From JAWWPG01 sp963820035 (GTDB lineage: Bacteria > Actinomycetota > Actinomycetes > Propionibacteriales > Nocardioidaceae): 64,000 nucleotides of DNA. Positions within the stretch are counted from its first letter, which is position 1. Every line of letters starts with the position of its first letter. Under the pieces are notes generated by a model that had not been told where the DNA came from, searched no databases, and was given only the letters and a program-made list of their open reading frames with translations. The translations under genes were made by a program, and so were the position numbers. Location: the NCBI GenBank assembly GCA_963820035.1, contig CAWFYK010000002.1, forward strand, positions 868,001 to 932,000, given 5' to 3'. Of the stretch, positions 1 to 8,407 are shown piece after piece.

Positions 1-263
1 AAACTCTCGGATGGTCGTGCCGAAAGTCCCGGATCGTCGGGAGGGGGACGGCTTGGTCACGAGTCAGCATCAGTTGATTGACGCCAGTGCACGAAGGCCA
101 TCCCGGCCAACCTCGGCTGGTGCTGAGCCGCACCTGAGAGCCCCGGCTGCGCGGGCCCACCTTTGTACTCCGGGTGGGTCCCCCGAGCCGGCAATGGGTC
201 GTCCGGTTCGCGGACGTCGGCCCGGTGGGTGCACCCCGGCGCACGAGCAGGCATGATGCCCGC

Positions 264-758
264 ATGGACGTACGGACCGAGATCAGCTACCCCGACGCCA
301 CCGTCGACCAGGTCTTCGCGCTGGCCGTCGACCCAGCTTTCCGGGCGGCCGTCTGCGAGGCGACCATGGCGCTCGACCACTCCGTCGACATCCGGCACGA
401 CCCCGACGGGTCGGCGATGGTCACCGTGAGCCGCACGATGCCGGCCGCCGTACCCGACTTCGTCCGGAAGCTGGTCGGCGAGACCATCATCATCGTCCAG
501 ACGGAGGTGTGGGCCCATGACAACGGCTCGGGACGGCGCTACGCCGATCTCTCGCTCCACGTCGTCAGCCAACCCGTGACGATGACCGGGTCGCTGCTGA
601 TCGAGAGCTCCGGGGGCGGAGCCCGGGAGCTGGTCCAGGGCGATGTGAAGGTCTCGTTGCCGTTCATCGGCCGCAAGGTCGAGGGCGAGATCGCCAAGGG
701 CGTCGTGGCCGCCGCCCGCAAGGAGCAGCAGACCGGCGAGACCTGGCTGGCGCGCTGA
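264..758 (+). CDS. DUF2505 family protein
   Basis: A 164-residue protein that resembles the actinobacterial DUF2505 family, whose members are thought to have the START/SRPBCC (Bet v 1-like) ligand-binding fold. The N-terminus (DVRTEISYPDATVDQVFAL) and the following Asp-rich beta strands match the way such domains open. The C-terminal part (IGRKVEGEIAKGVVAAARKE) fits the long closing helix. I chose ATG 264 because the reading frame upstream has no family-like sequence; the Shine-Dalgarno there is weak. No signal peptide or membrane segment is visible. The ligand is unknown. It stands alone, 78 bases before a small zinc-ribbon gene. Family assignment is fairly secure; function is not. Confidence 0.8.
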   Translation: MDVRTEISYPDATVDQVFALAVDPAFRAAVCEATMALDHSVDIRHDPDGSAMVTVSRTMPAAVPDFVRKLVGETIIIVQTEVWAHDNGSGRRYADLSLHVVSQPVTMTGSLLIESSGGGARELVQGDVKVSLPFIGRKVEGEIAKGVVAAARKEQQTGETWLAR

Positions 759-836
759 CGCGCCTGGTGCGACCCCGAGGGGTTCGAGAGGTCCTCCTGG
801 CGTGCCTGCCCGGCTCACCGGAGGTCATCTGGCATC

Positions 837-1043
837 GTGGGCGCCATGGACGAGAAGGCCGACATGTTGCTGCTCCAAGGCGTGGCCCGCCCATGCCCGG
901 ACTGTGCCGAGGAGCGACTGTTCGTTCCCGCAGAGATCGAGAACGACGAGGTGGGAGAGTACTGCTGCACCTGGTGCGGAGCGGCCCTGCTCATCGACCC
1001 GTCGGTCGTCTCTCGGCGGATCCGCGCCCGCCACGTCGCCTGA
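837..1043 (+). CDS. small zinc-ribbon hypothetical protein
   Basis: A 68-residue protein with two CxxC knuckles (CPDC near residue 20 and CTWC near residue 44), spaced as in a single zinc ribbon. The sequence between them is acidic. The GTG at 837 is preceded by GGAGGT eleven bases away. An in-frame ATG at 846 is an equally reasonable start and would give 65 residues. The gene ends 43 bases before the convergent pruA stop codon. Such small ribbons often act as accessory or nucleic-acid-binding proteins, but nothing here identifies a partner. The call rests on the cysteine pattern and on the good fit between two genes. Confidence 0.6.
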   Translation: MGAMDEKADMLLLQGVARPCPDCAEERLFVPAEIENDEVGEYCCTWCGAALLIDPSVVSRRIRARHVA

Positions 1044-1086
1044 CGGCGCAGTCCAGCCCCTGCTGCTGGTGCACGTCCGGTAGCGG

Positions 1087-2715
1087 TCAGCCCATGTGGG
1101 GGTAGCGGTAGTCCTTCGGCGGGGCGAACGTCTCCTTGATGGACCGTGACGACGTCCAGCGCAACAGGTTCTGCGCCGCGCCGGCCTTGTCGTTTGTCCC
1201 GGACGCCCGTGCTCCACCGAACGGCTGCTGCCCCACGACGGCGCCGGTCGGCTTGTCGTTGATATAGAAGTTGCCCGCGGCGAACCGCAGCGTCTCCATC
1301 GTCCAGGCGATCGCCTCTCGATCCTGGGCGATGACCGCGCCGGTGAGGGCGTACTTCGAGAAGGACTCCATCTGTCGGACCGCCGACTCGAAGTCGCTGT
1401 CGTCGTAGACGTAGACGGAGAGGATCGGGCCGAAGTACTCCGTGTCGAACATGGTGTCGGTCGGGTCGCTCGACTCGACGACGGTGGGCCGGACGAAGTA
1501 GCCGACCGAGTCGTCGAAGCTGCCGCCCGCCCGAATCTCCAGCTTGGACGACCGCTTGGCCCGATTGATCGCCTTGCGGTGCTTGTCGAACGCCCGGTCG
1601 TCGATGACGGCGCCCATGAAGTTGGACAGGTCGGTGACATCGCCGACGGTGATCGACTCCACCTCGGCCAGGAAGTCCTTGCGCATGGTGCGCCAGACCG
1701 AGCGGGCGATGTAGGCCCGTGAGGCGGCCGAGCACTTCTGGCCCTGGTACTCGAACGCGCCGCGCACGAGCGCGGTCCGTAGCACGTCGGGGTCCGCGGA
1801 CGGATGCGCGACCACGAAGTCCTTGCCGCCGGTCTCGCCGACGATCCTGGGGTAGGAGCGGTACTTCGCAATGTTGGCTCCCACGGCACCCCACAGCTGG
1901 TGGAAGACGGCGGTGGAACCCGTGAAGTGGATGCCCGCGAGGTCCGGATGGACGAGCGCTGCGTCGGAGACGGCGGCGCCGTGGCCGGGCAGCATGTTGA
2001 TGACGCCCGGCGGCAGCCCGGCCTCCTCGAGCAGCCGCATCAAGAAGTGCGCGGCGAGCTGCTGCGTGACGGCGGGTTTCCACAGCACCGTGTTGCCCAT
2101 CAGCGCCGGCGCCGTCGGCAGGTTGCCCGCGATCGCCGTGAAGTTGAACGGCGTGATCGCGTAGACGAAACCCTCCAGGGGGCGGTGGTCCGAGCGGTTC
2201 CAGACGCCTTTGGAGTTGGCCATCGGCTGCTCGCTGAGGATCTGCTGCGCGTAGTGGACGTTGAAGCGCAGGAAGTCGATGAGCTCGCACGCCGAGTCGA
2301 TCTCCGCCTGCCAGGCCGTCTTGGACTGGCCCAGCATGGTGGCGGCGTTGACCGTCTGCCGCCAGGGTCCGGCAAGCAGCTCGGCCGCCTTGAGGAAGAT
2401 CGACGCTCGGTCGTCGAACGACATGGCCCGCCAGGCCGGCGCGGCCGCGGCGGCCGCGGCGATGGCCAGCTTCGCGTCGGCCGTCGTGGCGCCCTTGACC
2501 ACGCCGAGCACGTGCTGATGACGGTGCGGCTGGACGACGAGACATTCCGCGCCGCGGCCCCACCGTTGCTCGCCCCCGATCGTCGCCTTGAGGTCGAACT
2601 GCTCCTTCTGGAGCTCCGACAGCCGCTGCTCGAGAGCGGCCCGCTCGGGGCTCTCCGGGGCGTAGTCGAGGTTCGGCTCGTTGACGGGGAAGGGAACTGT
2701 GGAGAAGACGTCCAT
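1087..2715 (-). CDS. pruA: L-glutamate gamma-semialdehyde (1-pyrroline-5-carboxylate) dehydrogenase
   Basis: A 542-residue cytoplasmic aldehyde dehydrogenase of the PruA type. It oxidises glutamate semialdehyde to glutamate with NAD+, the second step of proline catabolism. The catalytic Glu lies in VGETGGKD (about residue 294) and the catalytic Cys in QGQKCSAASR (about residue 328). The Asn of the oxyanion site is in ITPFNFTAIAGN. The C-terminal GQQPFGGARASGTNDKAG is typical of the family. ATG 2715 is preferred because an AGGATT Shine-Dalgarno precedes it; a GTG six codons upstream is the alternative. No proline dehydrogenase (putA/fadM-like) gene is adjacent, so the partner enzyme must lie elsewhere. 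Confidence 0.95.
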   Translation of the reverse strand: MDVFSTVPFPVNEPNLDYAPESPERAALEQRLSELQKEQFDLKATIGGEQRWGRGAECLVVQPHRHQHVLGVVKGATTADAKLAIAAAAAAAPAWRAMSFDDRASIFLKAAELLAGPWRQTVNAATMLGQSKTAWQAEIDSACELIDFLRFNVHYAQQILSEQPMANSKGVWNRSDHRPLEGFVYAITPFNFTAIAGNLPTAPALMGNTVLWKPAVTQQLAAHFLMRLLEEAGLPPGVINMLPGHGAAVSDAALVHPDLAGIHFTGSTAVFHQLWGAVGANIAKYRSYPRIVGETGGKDFVVAHPSADPDVLRTALVRGAFEYQGQKCSAASRAYIARSVWRTMRKDFLAEVESITVGDVTDLSNFMGAVIDDRAFDKHRKAINRAKRSSKLEIRAGGSFDDSVGYFVRPTVVESSDPTDTMFDTEYFGPILSVYVYDDSDFESAVRQMESFSKYALTGAVIAQDREAIAWTMETLRFAAGNFYINDKPTGAVVGQQPFGGARASGTNDKAGAAQNLLRWTSSRSIKETFAPPKDYRYPHMG

Positions 2716-2801
2716 GGGAAGCAATCCTGCCACGTCACCACGGCGGCCGTGTCAGCGCCGACCCGCCTTCGTGTTGCAGCCGCAGACCAGGCGTGGGACG
2801 G

Positions 2802-3755
2802 CTACGCCGTCTTCTTCGCCGGCGCCTTCGCCGCCTTCTTGGCGGACGTCTTCTTGGCGGTGCTCTTCTTCGCGGTCGACTTCTTGGCGGGCTTCTTCGC
2901 GGCCTTCTTGGCACCCGAGCTCGTGGCGGAGCCGGACTCCTCAGCGTCCGTGTCGGAGCCGGCCGCCGTACCCGCCCGGCGCTTCTTGGCGGCATCGACG
3001 CTCGCCCGCAGGGCAGCAACCAGGTCGAGCACCTGCGCCGTGTCGCCCTCCTCCTCGTCCTGCTCGGGCATCGGGAGACCGGCTGCCTTCGCCTCGACGA
3101 GCTGCTCGAGAGCCTCTCGGTAGTCGCTGTGGTAGCGGTCGGGGTCGAAGTCCGCCCGGAGCGTGGCGATGTAGGACTCCGCCATGTCGACCTCCTGCTT
3201 GCGCACGTCGACGTCGTCGTCGGGAACCGCGAACTCGCTGTCGCGCACCTCGTCCGGCCACAACATCGTCTGCAGCACCAGGGCGCCGTCCCGCTCGCGC
3301 AGCAGGGCGAGCGCCTCACGGGTCCTGATCGCGACCTTGACGAGCGCGCACTGCCCGCTGCGGGTCAGCGCGTCGCGCAGCAGCACGTAGGGCTTGGCGC
3401 CTGCGCCGTCGGCGGCGAGGTAGTAGGCCTTCGCGAAGTACATCGGGTCGACCTGATCGGCGGGGACGAACTCGAGCACGTCGATCGCCTTGGCCGTCGG
3501 CAACGGGAGCTCGGCGAAGTCGTCGTTGGTGAGCACCAGCATCCGGCCGTCGGGCAGCTCGTAGCCCTTGCCGATGTCGGAGTAGGGAACCTCCTTGCCG
3601 TCGATCTCGCACACCCGCTTGTAGCGGATGCGGCCGCCGTCGGCCTCATGCACCTGTCGGAAGGAGATGTCGCGTTCCTCGGTCGCGGAGTAGACCTTGA
3701 CGGGGATCGTCACCAGCCCGAACGAGATCGAGCCCTTCCAGATCGCCTGTGGCAC
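2802..3755 (-). CDS. ku: non-homologous end-joining protein Ku
   Basis: A 317-residue bacterial Ku homologue. The protein forms a homodimeric ring on DNA ends and recruits LigD in non-homologous end joining. The N-terminus MPQAIWKGSISFGLVTIPVK is the classic Ku opening, and the core beta-barrel runs to about residue 255. From about residue 260 the protein changes to a Ser/Asp linker and then a Lys/Ala tail with many AKK units, as in mycobacterial Ku, where such a tail promotes DNA threading. The start is GTG 3755, with GGAGG five bases upstream. No ligD is nearby. The repeated AKK codons make the first 130 bases of the interval internally repetitive. Confidence 0.95.
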   Translation of the reverse strand: MPQAIWKGSISFGLVTIPVKVYSATEERDISFRQVHEADGGRIRYKRVCEIDGKEVPYSDIGKGYELPDGRMLVLTNDDFAELPLPTAKAIDVLEFVPADQVDPMYFAKAYYLAADGAGAKPYVLLRDALTRSGQCALVKVAIRTREALALLRERDGALVLQTMLWPDEVRDSEFAVPDDDVDVRKQEVDMAESYIATLRADFDPDRYHSDYREALEQLVEAKAAGLPMPEQDEEEGDTAQVLDLVAALRASVDAAKKRRAGTAAGSDTDAEESGSATSSGAKKAAKKPAKKSTAKKSTAKKTSAKKAAKAPAKKTA

Positions 3756-3821
3756 CGCGGCCTCCTGTCGCCGAAGACGACAGAATACCTGCAGCAGGTC
3801 AGCGCCGCTTGCCGCAGCCGG

Positions 3822-5267
3822 TCAGGGACGGGCGCCGCCCGGCGACCGCTTCTTGCCGACCCGACCCCGAGGTGCGCGGGCCCGGGTGGGTGACGACGCC
3901 TCCACCAGCTCGTCGATGCTCTCCACGAGGCACTGGGCGAGGACGTCGACGTCGGGGACCGCGTCGCGGTCGGCCGAGATGCCATAGAAGACACTGCCGT
4001 CGTATGACGTCACCCCCACCGCGAGCGAGTGCCCGGGCGCGAGCGGTAGCACGGGATAGCTCGCCTGCATCCGCGCACCCGCGGCATAGAGCGGGAACTG
4101 CGGTCCCGGGACGTTGGTGATCAGCACCGTGTAGGAACGCGCCGGATGGCTCGCCGCGACCCTGGCCCCGAGCACGTGGAACGTGGTCGGTGCGAACCCG
4201 GCGATATCTGCCAGCTTGGTCGCCGACACCGCCCGCCCGGTCTCCTGGTGCGCCTTCAGCGCGTAGGAGACCTGGTGGAGGCGCATCACCGGGTTGGACT
4301 CGCCCACCGGCATCATGAGCAGGTGCGGGGTGACCTGGCTGCCCAGCGACGTCGGCTCCGCGAACTCGTCATCGGTGACGCTGAGCGGCACCAGCGCTCG
4401 CAGCCGAGTGGAGGCCGAGACCGGCTCGGCCCGCGTCAGCAGCCAGGAGCGCAGCGCGCCGGCGATCGTCGCCAAGATGACGTCGTTGACCGTGCCGCCC
4501 TGCTCCTGGCGCACCGCGCGGTAGTCGGCGAGGGAGGTCTCGACGGTCGTGAACCGTCGCTGCTCGGAGAGCTCGGCTGCCAACGGGTCGGACGGCACCG
4601 TACGACGACCGGCTGCGCTGTCGATCGCGCCGCGGGCCCGTCCACCGATGCTGCGGAGCCCGACGAGCTGCCCCCGGACCGTGTCGGGCACCAGCCCAGG
4701 GTTCCGGACCAGCTGGGTGACACCGTCGCTCAGCAGCTCGACGCCGCGGCGGCCGCGTTCGGGCTTCCACCGGACGTCAGGCGTGTCCGGAGCCTCGGGG
4801 GTGTCATCGAGGACCAGCTGCGCAAGGTCGATCGTCGTACCGTCGACAAGGGCCAGGTGGGACTTCGCCAGCACGGCGAAGTGGTCGTCCTCGAGTCCCT
4901 CCACGAGGTAGATCTCCCACAGCGGCCGGCTGCGATCGAGCCGGCGGCTCATGATCCGCGACACCAGGTCGCGCAGTTGGTCGATCGACCCCGGCCGGGG
5001 CAGCGCCGACCTCCGCACGTGGTAGGTCAGGTCGAAGTTCTCGTCGTCGACCCAGACCGGGTTGAGCAACCGGCCAGGGATGGTTCGGACCCGCTGGCGG
5101 TAGCGCGGCACGAACGCGATCCGATCCGCGATCAACGACACCAGCCGCGCATAGTCGAAGCCGCCCTCGGTCGGATGGAAGACGTCCAGGGTCCCGACGT
5201 GCATCGGGGTGGTGGCGGACTCGGTTGCCAGGAAGCTCATGTCCAACGGGCGAAGCCGCTCGGGCAT
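3822..5267 (-). CDS. wax ester synthase / diacylglycerol acyltransferase (WS/DGAT) family protein
   Basis: A 481-residue member of the WS/DGAT family, which in actinobacteria makes triacylglycerols or wax esters from acyl-CoA. The N-terminus (PLDMSFLATESATTPMHVG) and the PLWEIYLVEGL block at about residue 115 are family hallmarks. The active-site motif, normally HHxxxDG, reads S136-H137-LALV-D142-G143, so the first His is replaced while the second (catalytic) His and the Asp-Gly remain. The C-terminal half carries the NVPGP block (ITNVPGPQFPLYAAG). The start is ATG 5267 after GAGAGGA. It may be less active or have altered substrate choice. No lipid genes adjoin it. Confidence 0.88.
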   Translation of the reverse strand: MPERLRPLDMSFLATESATTPMHVGTLDVFHPTEGGFDYARLVSLIADRIAFVPRYRQRVRTIPGRLLNPVWVDDENFDLTYHVRRSALPRPGSIDQLRDLVSRIMSRRLDRSRPLWEIYLVEGLEDDHFAVLAKSHLALVDGTTIDLAQLVLDDTPEAPDTPDVRWKPERGRRGVELLSDGVTQLVRNPGLVPDTVRGQLVGLRSIGGRARGAIDSAAGRRTVPSDPLAAELSEQRRFTTVETSLADYRAVRQEQGGTVNDVILATIAGALRSWLLTRAEPVSASTRLRALVPLSVTDDEFAEPTSLGSQVTPHLLMMPVGESNPVMRLHQVSYALKAHQETGRAVSATKLADIAGFAPTTFHVLGARVAASHPARSYTVLITNVPGPQFPLYAAGARMQASYPVLPLAPGHSLAVGVTSYDGSVFYGISADRDAVPDVDVLAQCLVESIDELVEASSPTRARAPRGRVGKKRSPGGARP

Positions 5268-5325
5268 CGGGGGTCCTCTCGGTCGCCTGGCAAGCCGCAG
5301 GCATCATCGTGTCACGCCCCGCGGA

Positions 5326-5340
5326 CCCTCGGACGGAGGG
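5326..5340 (-). terminator. weak terminator-like hairpin after the nickel transporter gene
   Basis: CCCTC-ggacg-GAGGG forms a five-base-pair GC stem just downstream of the stop codon of the minus-strand transporter gene. There is no T-run, so this is at best an intrinsic-like or Rho-assisted stop. Confidence 0.25.
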
Positions 5341-5374
5341 CCGTCACCGTTTCGGGCTTGCGGGAGCGACCCGG

Positions 5375-6505
5375 CTACTCGTCTGGCGTGATGGACTCGG
5401 CAAGTCCGGCGGTCCACTTCTCCTCGATCCGAGCGAACCTCCAGACACCAAGGGCGACGACCCAGGTCGCCACGAACATCGTGACGATGGCATAGCCGAC
5501 GACGTTGAGATCGAGGGTGCCGACCGAGGCCAGCGGTCCGCTCGTGATGCCGAGCCGGTCGACCAGGATCGACAGCAGCTCGATGGTGCCGATGATGAGC
5601 GCCACCGCGACGGAGAGGCTGGTGATGGTGATGTTGTAGTAGACCTTGCGAACCGGCCTGGAGAACGCCCAGTCGTAGGCGAAGTTCATGAAGCAGCCGT
5701 CGATCGAGTCGAGCAGGCTCATGCCGGCGGCGAAGAGGATCGGCAACGTCAGGATGGCATACCAGGGCAGCGCGAAGGCGGCTGCACCGCCCGCCAGGAC
5801 GAGCAGGCTGACCTCGGTCGCCGTGTCGAAGCCGAGACCGAAGAGCACCCCGATCGGGTACATCTGCCATGGCCGGGTCACCGCTCGCGTGGCGCCCCCG
5901 AGCAACCGGTTCATGAAGCCGCGGTTGTTGAGGTGGTCCTCGAGGGTCTCCTCGTCGAACGTGCCGCTGCGCATCGCCCGGAATACCTTGATGATCCCCA
6001 CCAGGATCACCAGGTTGATGATGCCGATGATGTAGAGGAAGAGCCCCGAGATTCCGGTTCCAACAGTCCCGAGCACGTTGTGCAGCGTCGAAGAGTCGGT
6101 CGCGACCTGGCCGGCCAGCGCCCGTACCCCGACGGCCAGCAGCAGGCAGAGCCCGAACACGATGCTCGAGTGTCCCAACGAGAACCAGAAGCCGACCGAC
6201 AGCGGCCGCTTGCCCTCGCTCATCAGCTTGCGGGTGGTGTTGTCGATCGCCGCGATGTGGTCGGCATCGAAGGCGTGCCGCATCCCGAGGGTGTAGGCGG
6301 TCAGCCCCAGCCCGACGCCGAACACTTGGGTCGAGCTCACCTGGAGGTGTTGCGGGGCGACGATCACGATCAGGACACCCCAGCCGACGACGTGGAGCAG
6401 CAGGACGAACGCCGCCATTCCCGAGAGGGAGGCCCATTCCCGGTGGGTCAGCGCCGTGCGTACCCGCGCCGTCCTGGACGGCGCCGAGGCGGTGACGGTT
6501 GCCAT
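5375..6505 (-). CDS. NiCoT family nickel/cobalt transporter (HoxN/NixA type)
   Basis: A 376-residue integral membrane permease that imports Ni2+ and/or Co2+ in the NiCoT family. The first signature, RHAFDADHIAAIDN, lies at residues 76-89 in transmembrane helix 2, and the second, LGFDTATEVSLL, comes later. Both match the family closely. About eight hydrophobic helices are visible. ATG 6505 follows GGAGGGA. The upstream promoter (-35 TTGCAA, 17-base spacer, -10 TAGCGT) is overlapped by a Nur-like box, which suggests repression when nickel is plentiful. It diverges from a lipoprotein/membrane-protein pair. The motif alone cannot tell whether nickel or cobalt is preferred. Confidence 0.93.
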   Translation of the reverse strand: MATVTASAPSRTARVRTALTHREWASLSGMAAFVLLLHVVGWGVLIVIVAPQHLQVSSTQVFGVGLGLTAYTLGMRHAFDADHIAAIDNTTRKLMSEGKRPLSVGFWFSLGHSSIVFGLCLLLAVGVRALAGQVATDSSTLHNVLGTVGTGISGLFLYIIGIINLVILVGIIKVFRAMRSGTFDEETLEDHLNNRGFMNRLLGGATRAVTRPWQMYPIGVLFGLGFDTATEVSLLVLAGGAAAFALPWYAILTLPILFAAGMSLLDSIDGCFMNFAYDWAFSRPVRKVYYNITITSLSVAVALIIGTIELLSILVDRLGITSGPLASVGTLDLNVVGYAIVTMFVATWVVALGVWRFARIEEKWTAGLAESITPDE

Positions 6506-6535
6506 CGGGCTCCCTCCGGTCGACGATCAATGACG

Positions 6536-6564
6536 ACGCTAAAGGCCTCTCACCGCAATTGCAA
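6536..6564 (-). promoter_or_regulatory. predicted promoter of the nickel transporter gene
   Basis: On the minus strand, TTGCAA (6559-6564) and TAGCGT (6536-6541) are separated by exactly 17 bases. They lie about 30 bases upstream of the transporter start codon. The -35 hexamer is also one half of the Nur-like box. Confidence 0.5.
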
Positions 6565-6575
6565 GATGTTCGCAA
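6559..6575. promoter_or_regulatory. candidate Nur (nickel uptake regulator) box
   Basis: TTGCAA-gatgt-TCGCAA. As I recall it, the Streptomyces coelicolor Nur box is tTGCaa-N5-ttGCAA, and this site differs at one position. It covers the -35 of a nickel-transporter promoter and lies in a divergent intergenic region, so it could also affect the lipoprotein gene. A link to Nur is inference; no nur gene is in the window. Confidence 0.5.
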
Positions 6576-6691
6576 CAACGGATTCGCCACGGCCTCCCTT
6601 CCACCCCGCCCTCGGGTGACCGGGAACGATTGCTGGGTCACGGTCGTAGGGTTTCGTGGACCCGTCAGCCAATTCTCCCGTCGCGGGGAGG

Positions 6692-7066
6692 GTGAGGAGC
6701 GTCAGCTTGCGCCGACCGTCTGGTGTCGCGCTCGCCGTCGCGAGCGTCACCCTGCTGGCCTCGGTGACGGCGTGCTCGGGGGACTCGACGGACAGTGGTC
6801 ACGACGTGGTGGTGACGATCACCGAGCAGGGCGGGTCGGTGTCGGCTAGCCCGGACCTGGTGTCGGCGCGCGTCGGCGAGCCCATCACGTTCACCGTCGA
6901 CAGCGACGCCGCCGACGAGATCCACGTCCATTCGGTGCCCGACCACGAGTTCGAGGTCAGGCCTGCCACCGGCCAGACCTTCACGTTCTCGGTGAGTACG
7001 CCGGGGACCGTCGAGGTCGAGTCCCACGGGCTCGACGAGACGATCTGCAAGCTCGAGATCCGCTAG
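6692..7066 (+). CDS. cupredoxin-like lipoprotein
   Basis: A small secreted lipoprotein. A basic N-region and hydrophobic stretch (GVALAVASVTLLASVTAC) end in a lipobox whose Cys would be lipidated. The remaining roughly 95 residues form a beta-rich domain resembling the cupredoxin-like domain of EfeO-type proteins (RVGEPITFTVDSDAADEIHVHS, then EVESHGLDETICKLEIR). The His pair in IHVHS and the late His and Cys could bind metal, but a full type-1 copper set is not obvious. The start is uncertain: GTG 6656 gives a longer N-region, GTG 6692 is used here, and TTG 6704 follows GAGGAG. It lies nine bases before a polytopic membrane-protein gene, probably in one transcript. Confidence 0.7.
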   Translation: MRSVSLRRPSGVALAVASVTLLASVTACSGDSTDSGHDVVVTITEQGGSVSASPDLVSARVGEPITFTVDSDAADEIHVHSVPDHEFEVRPATGQTFTFSVSTPGTVEVESHGLDETICKLEIR

Positions 7067-7075
7067 TTCCCGGCG

Positions 7076-8407
7076 GTGGCGAACCAGGAGTTCCTCGCTC
7101 ACGGGTTCGGCGGTCTCACCGACCTGCCGGTCCCCGCGGCCGACGCCTTCATCGCCGCGCTCGTCGCGCTCGCGGCGTCGTTCGCGGTGCTCAGCCTCGC
7201 GTGGCGGACTCCGCGTTTCCGGGGAGACGCCTCCGGCGTACCCCTCCCGCGGCCGGTCGCGGCGTTCGTCGAGTCGCCGGTCACCCGCGGGGCGCTCGTG
7301 ACGGTCGCCCTCGCGTTCGCGGCCTGGGTGACGTTCGCGGCCTTCTTCGGACAGAACCTGCTGGTCAACCCGGCCTTCGGCAGCGTCTACGCCCTGCTGT
7401 GGGTCGGCCTGGTGCCGACGGCCCTGCTCTTCGGGCCGGTCTACCGGCTCTGCAACCCGCTCCGGTGGGTGCAGCGGGCCTGGTGCCTGCTCCTGCGCCG
7501 CGATCCCGCCCGGGCTCTGGTGGGTTACCCGGCCTGGCTGGGGATGTGGCCGGCCGCCGCCGGGCTGCTTGCGTTCACCTGGCTGGAGCTCGTCAACCCC
7601 GACTACAGCGTGGACCTGACCATCGTGCGGGACTGGTTCATCGTGGTGGGCGGACTCCTGCTCGCCGGGGCCGCCGTGTTCGGCGACGCGGTGTTCGCGC
7701 GGGCAGACCCCTTCGAGGTCTACTCCTCCCTGGTGGCGCGGCTCTCGCCGTGGGGCCGACGTACGGACGGCGTCCTGGTGGTGCGCAACCCGCTGGAGAA
7801 CCTCGACGGGCTGGTCGCGCCGGCCGGCCTGGTGGCCGTGCTGTCGGTGCTGCTCGGCTCGACCGCCTTCGACAGCTTCCACGAGTCGATTCACTGGTTC
7901 CGCTTCTCGCAGCACTTCGGCACTCACCAGGTGGCCCTGAACTCGGTGGCGCTCGTCGTCTTCTGCGCCGTGGTCATGGTCTCTTTCAGCGTGGCGGCGC
8001 AGCTCACCGCCACCCTCGGCCACCTCACGGCGAGCCAGCTACCGCGCCGGTTCGCTCACTCCCTCGTGCCGATCATCGCGGGCTACATCGTGGCGCACTA
8101 CCTGTCGTTCTTCGTGTCGGTGAGCGTCGGGACGCTGCAGCAGCTCGGCGACCCGTTGTCACGGGGCTGGACCCTGACCAGCTTCGCGGCAGGGATCAAC
8201 AAGTACGCGATCTACGACCACCCCACCGCGATCGCCGTCACCAAGGTGGTGGCTGTCGTCACCGGACATGTGCTCGCCGTTGTCTCCGCACACGACCGGG
8301 CTGTCGCGCTGCTTCCGCGGAGCCGAGCCGTCATCGGCCAGCTCCCCATGCTGGTGCTGATGGTCGCCTACACCCTCACCGGGCTCGCACTGCTCTTCTC
8401 CTCGTGA
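7076..8407 (+). CDS. polytopic membrane protein of unknown function
   Basis: A 443-residue protein with roughly ten to twelve hydrophobic helices and no soluble catalytic domain. Conserved-looking polar motifs lie in loops or helix ends: GPVYRLCNPLRWVQR, FADPFEVYSSL-like ARADPFEVYSSLVARLSPWG, RNPLENLDG, and FDSFHESIHWFRFSQHFGTH with several His. Similar actinobacterial proteins have been given names such as fenitrothion hydrolase in databases, but I see nothing hydrolytic here. GTG 7076 sits nine bases after the cupredoxin-like lipoprotein stop, so the two are likely co-translated, and a shared metal-handling or redox role is plausible. The 3' end overlaps the convergent CpaE-like gene by 32 bases. 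Confidence 0.75.
   Translation: MANQEFLAHGFGGLTDLPVPAADAFIAALVALAASFAVLSLAWRTPRFRGDASGVPLPRPVAAFVESPVTRGALVTVALAFAAWVTFAAFFGQNLLVNPAFGSVYALLWVGLVPTALLFGPVYRLCNPLRWVQRAWCLLLRRDPARALVGYPAWLGMWPAAAGLLAFTWLELVNPDYSVDLTIVRDWFIVVGGLLLAGAAVFGDAVFARADPFEVYSSLVARLSPWGRRTDGVLVVRNPLENLDGLVAPAGLVAVLSVLLGSTAFDSFHESIHWFRFSQHFGTHQVALNSVALVVFCAVVMVSFSVAAQLTATLGHLTASQLPRRFAHSLVPIIAGYIVAHYLSFFVSVSVGTLQQLGDPLSRGWTLTSFAAGINKYAIYDHPTAIAVTKVVAVVTGHVLAVVSAHDRAVALLPRSRAVIGQLPMLVLMVAYTLTGLALLFSS

Noticed and set aside
57..818. 253-codon frame on the minus strand over the DUF2505 gene
   Set aside because: Low-complexity Arg/Gly/Asp composition with no family resemblance; a shadow of the real gene in a high-GC sequence.
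1804..3123. Long plus-strand frame across pruA and ku
   Set aside because: It is antisense to two well-supported genes and has the skewed composition of a GC-rich shadow frame.
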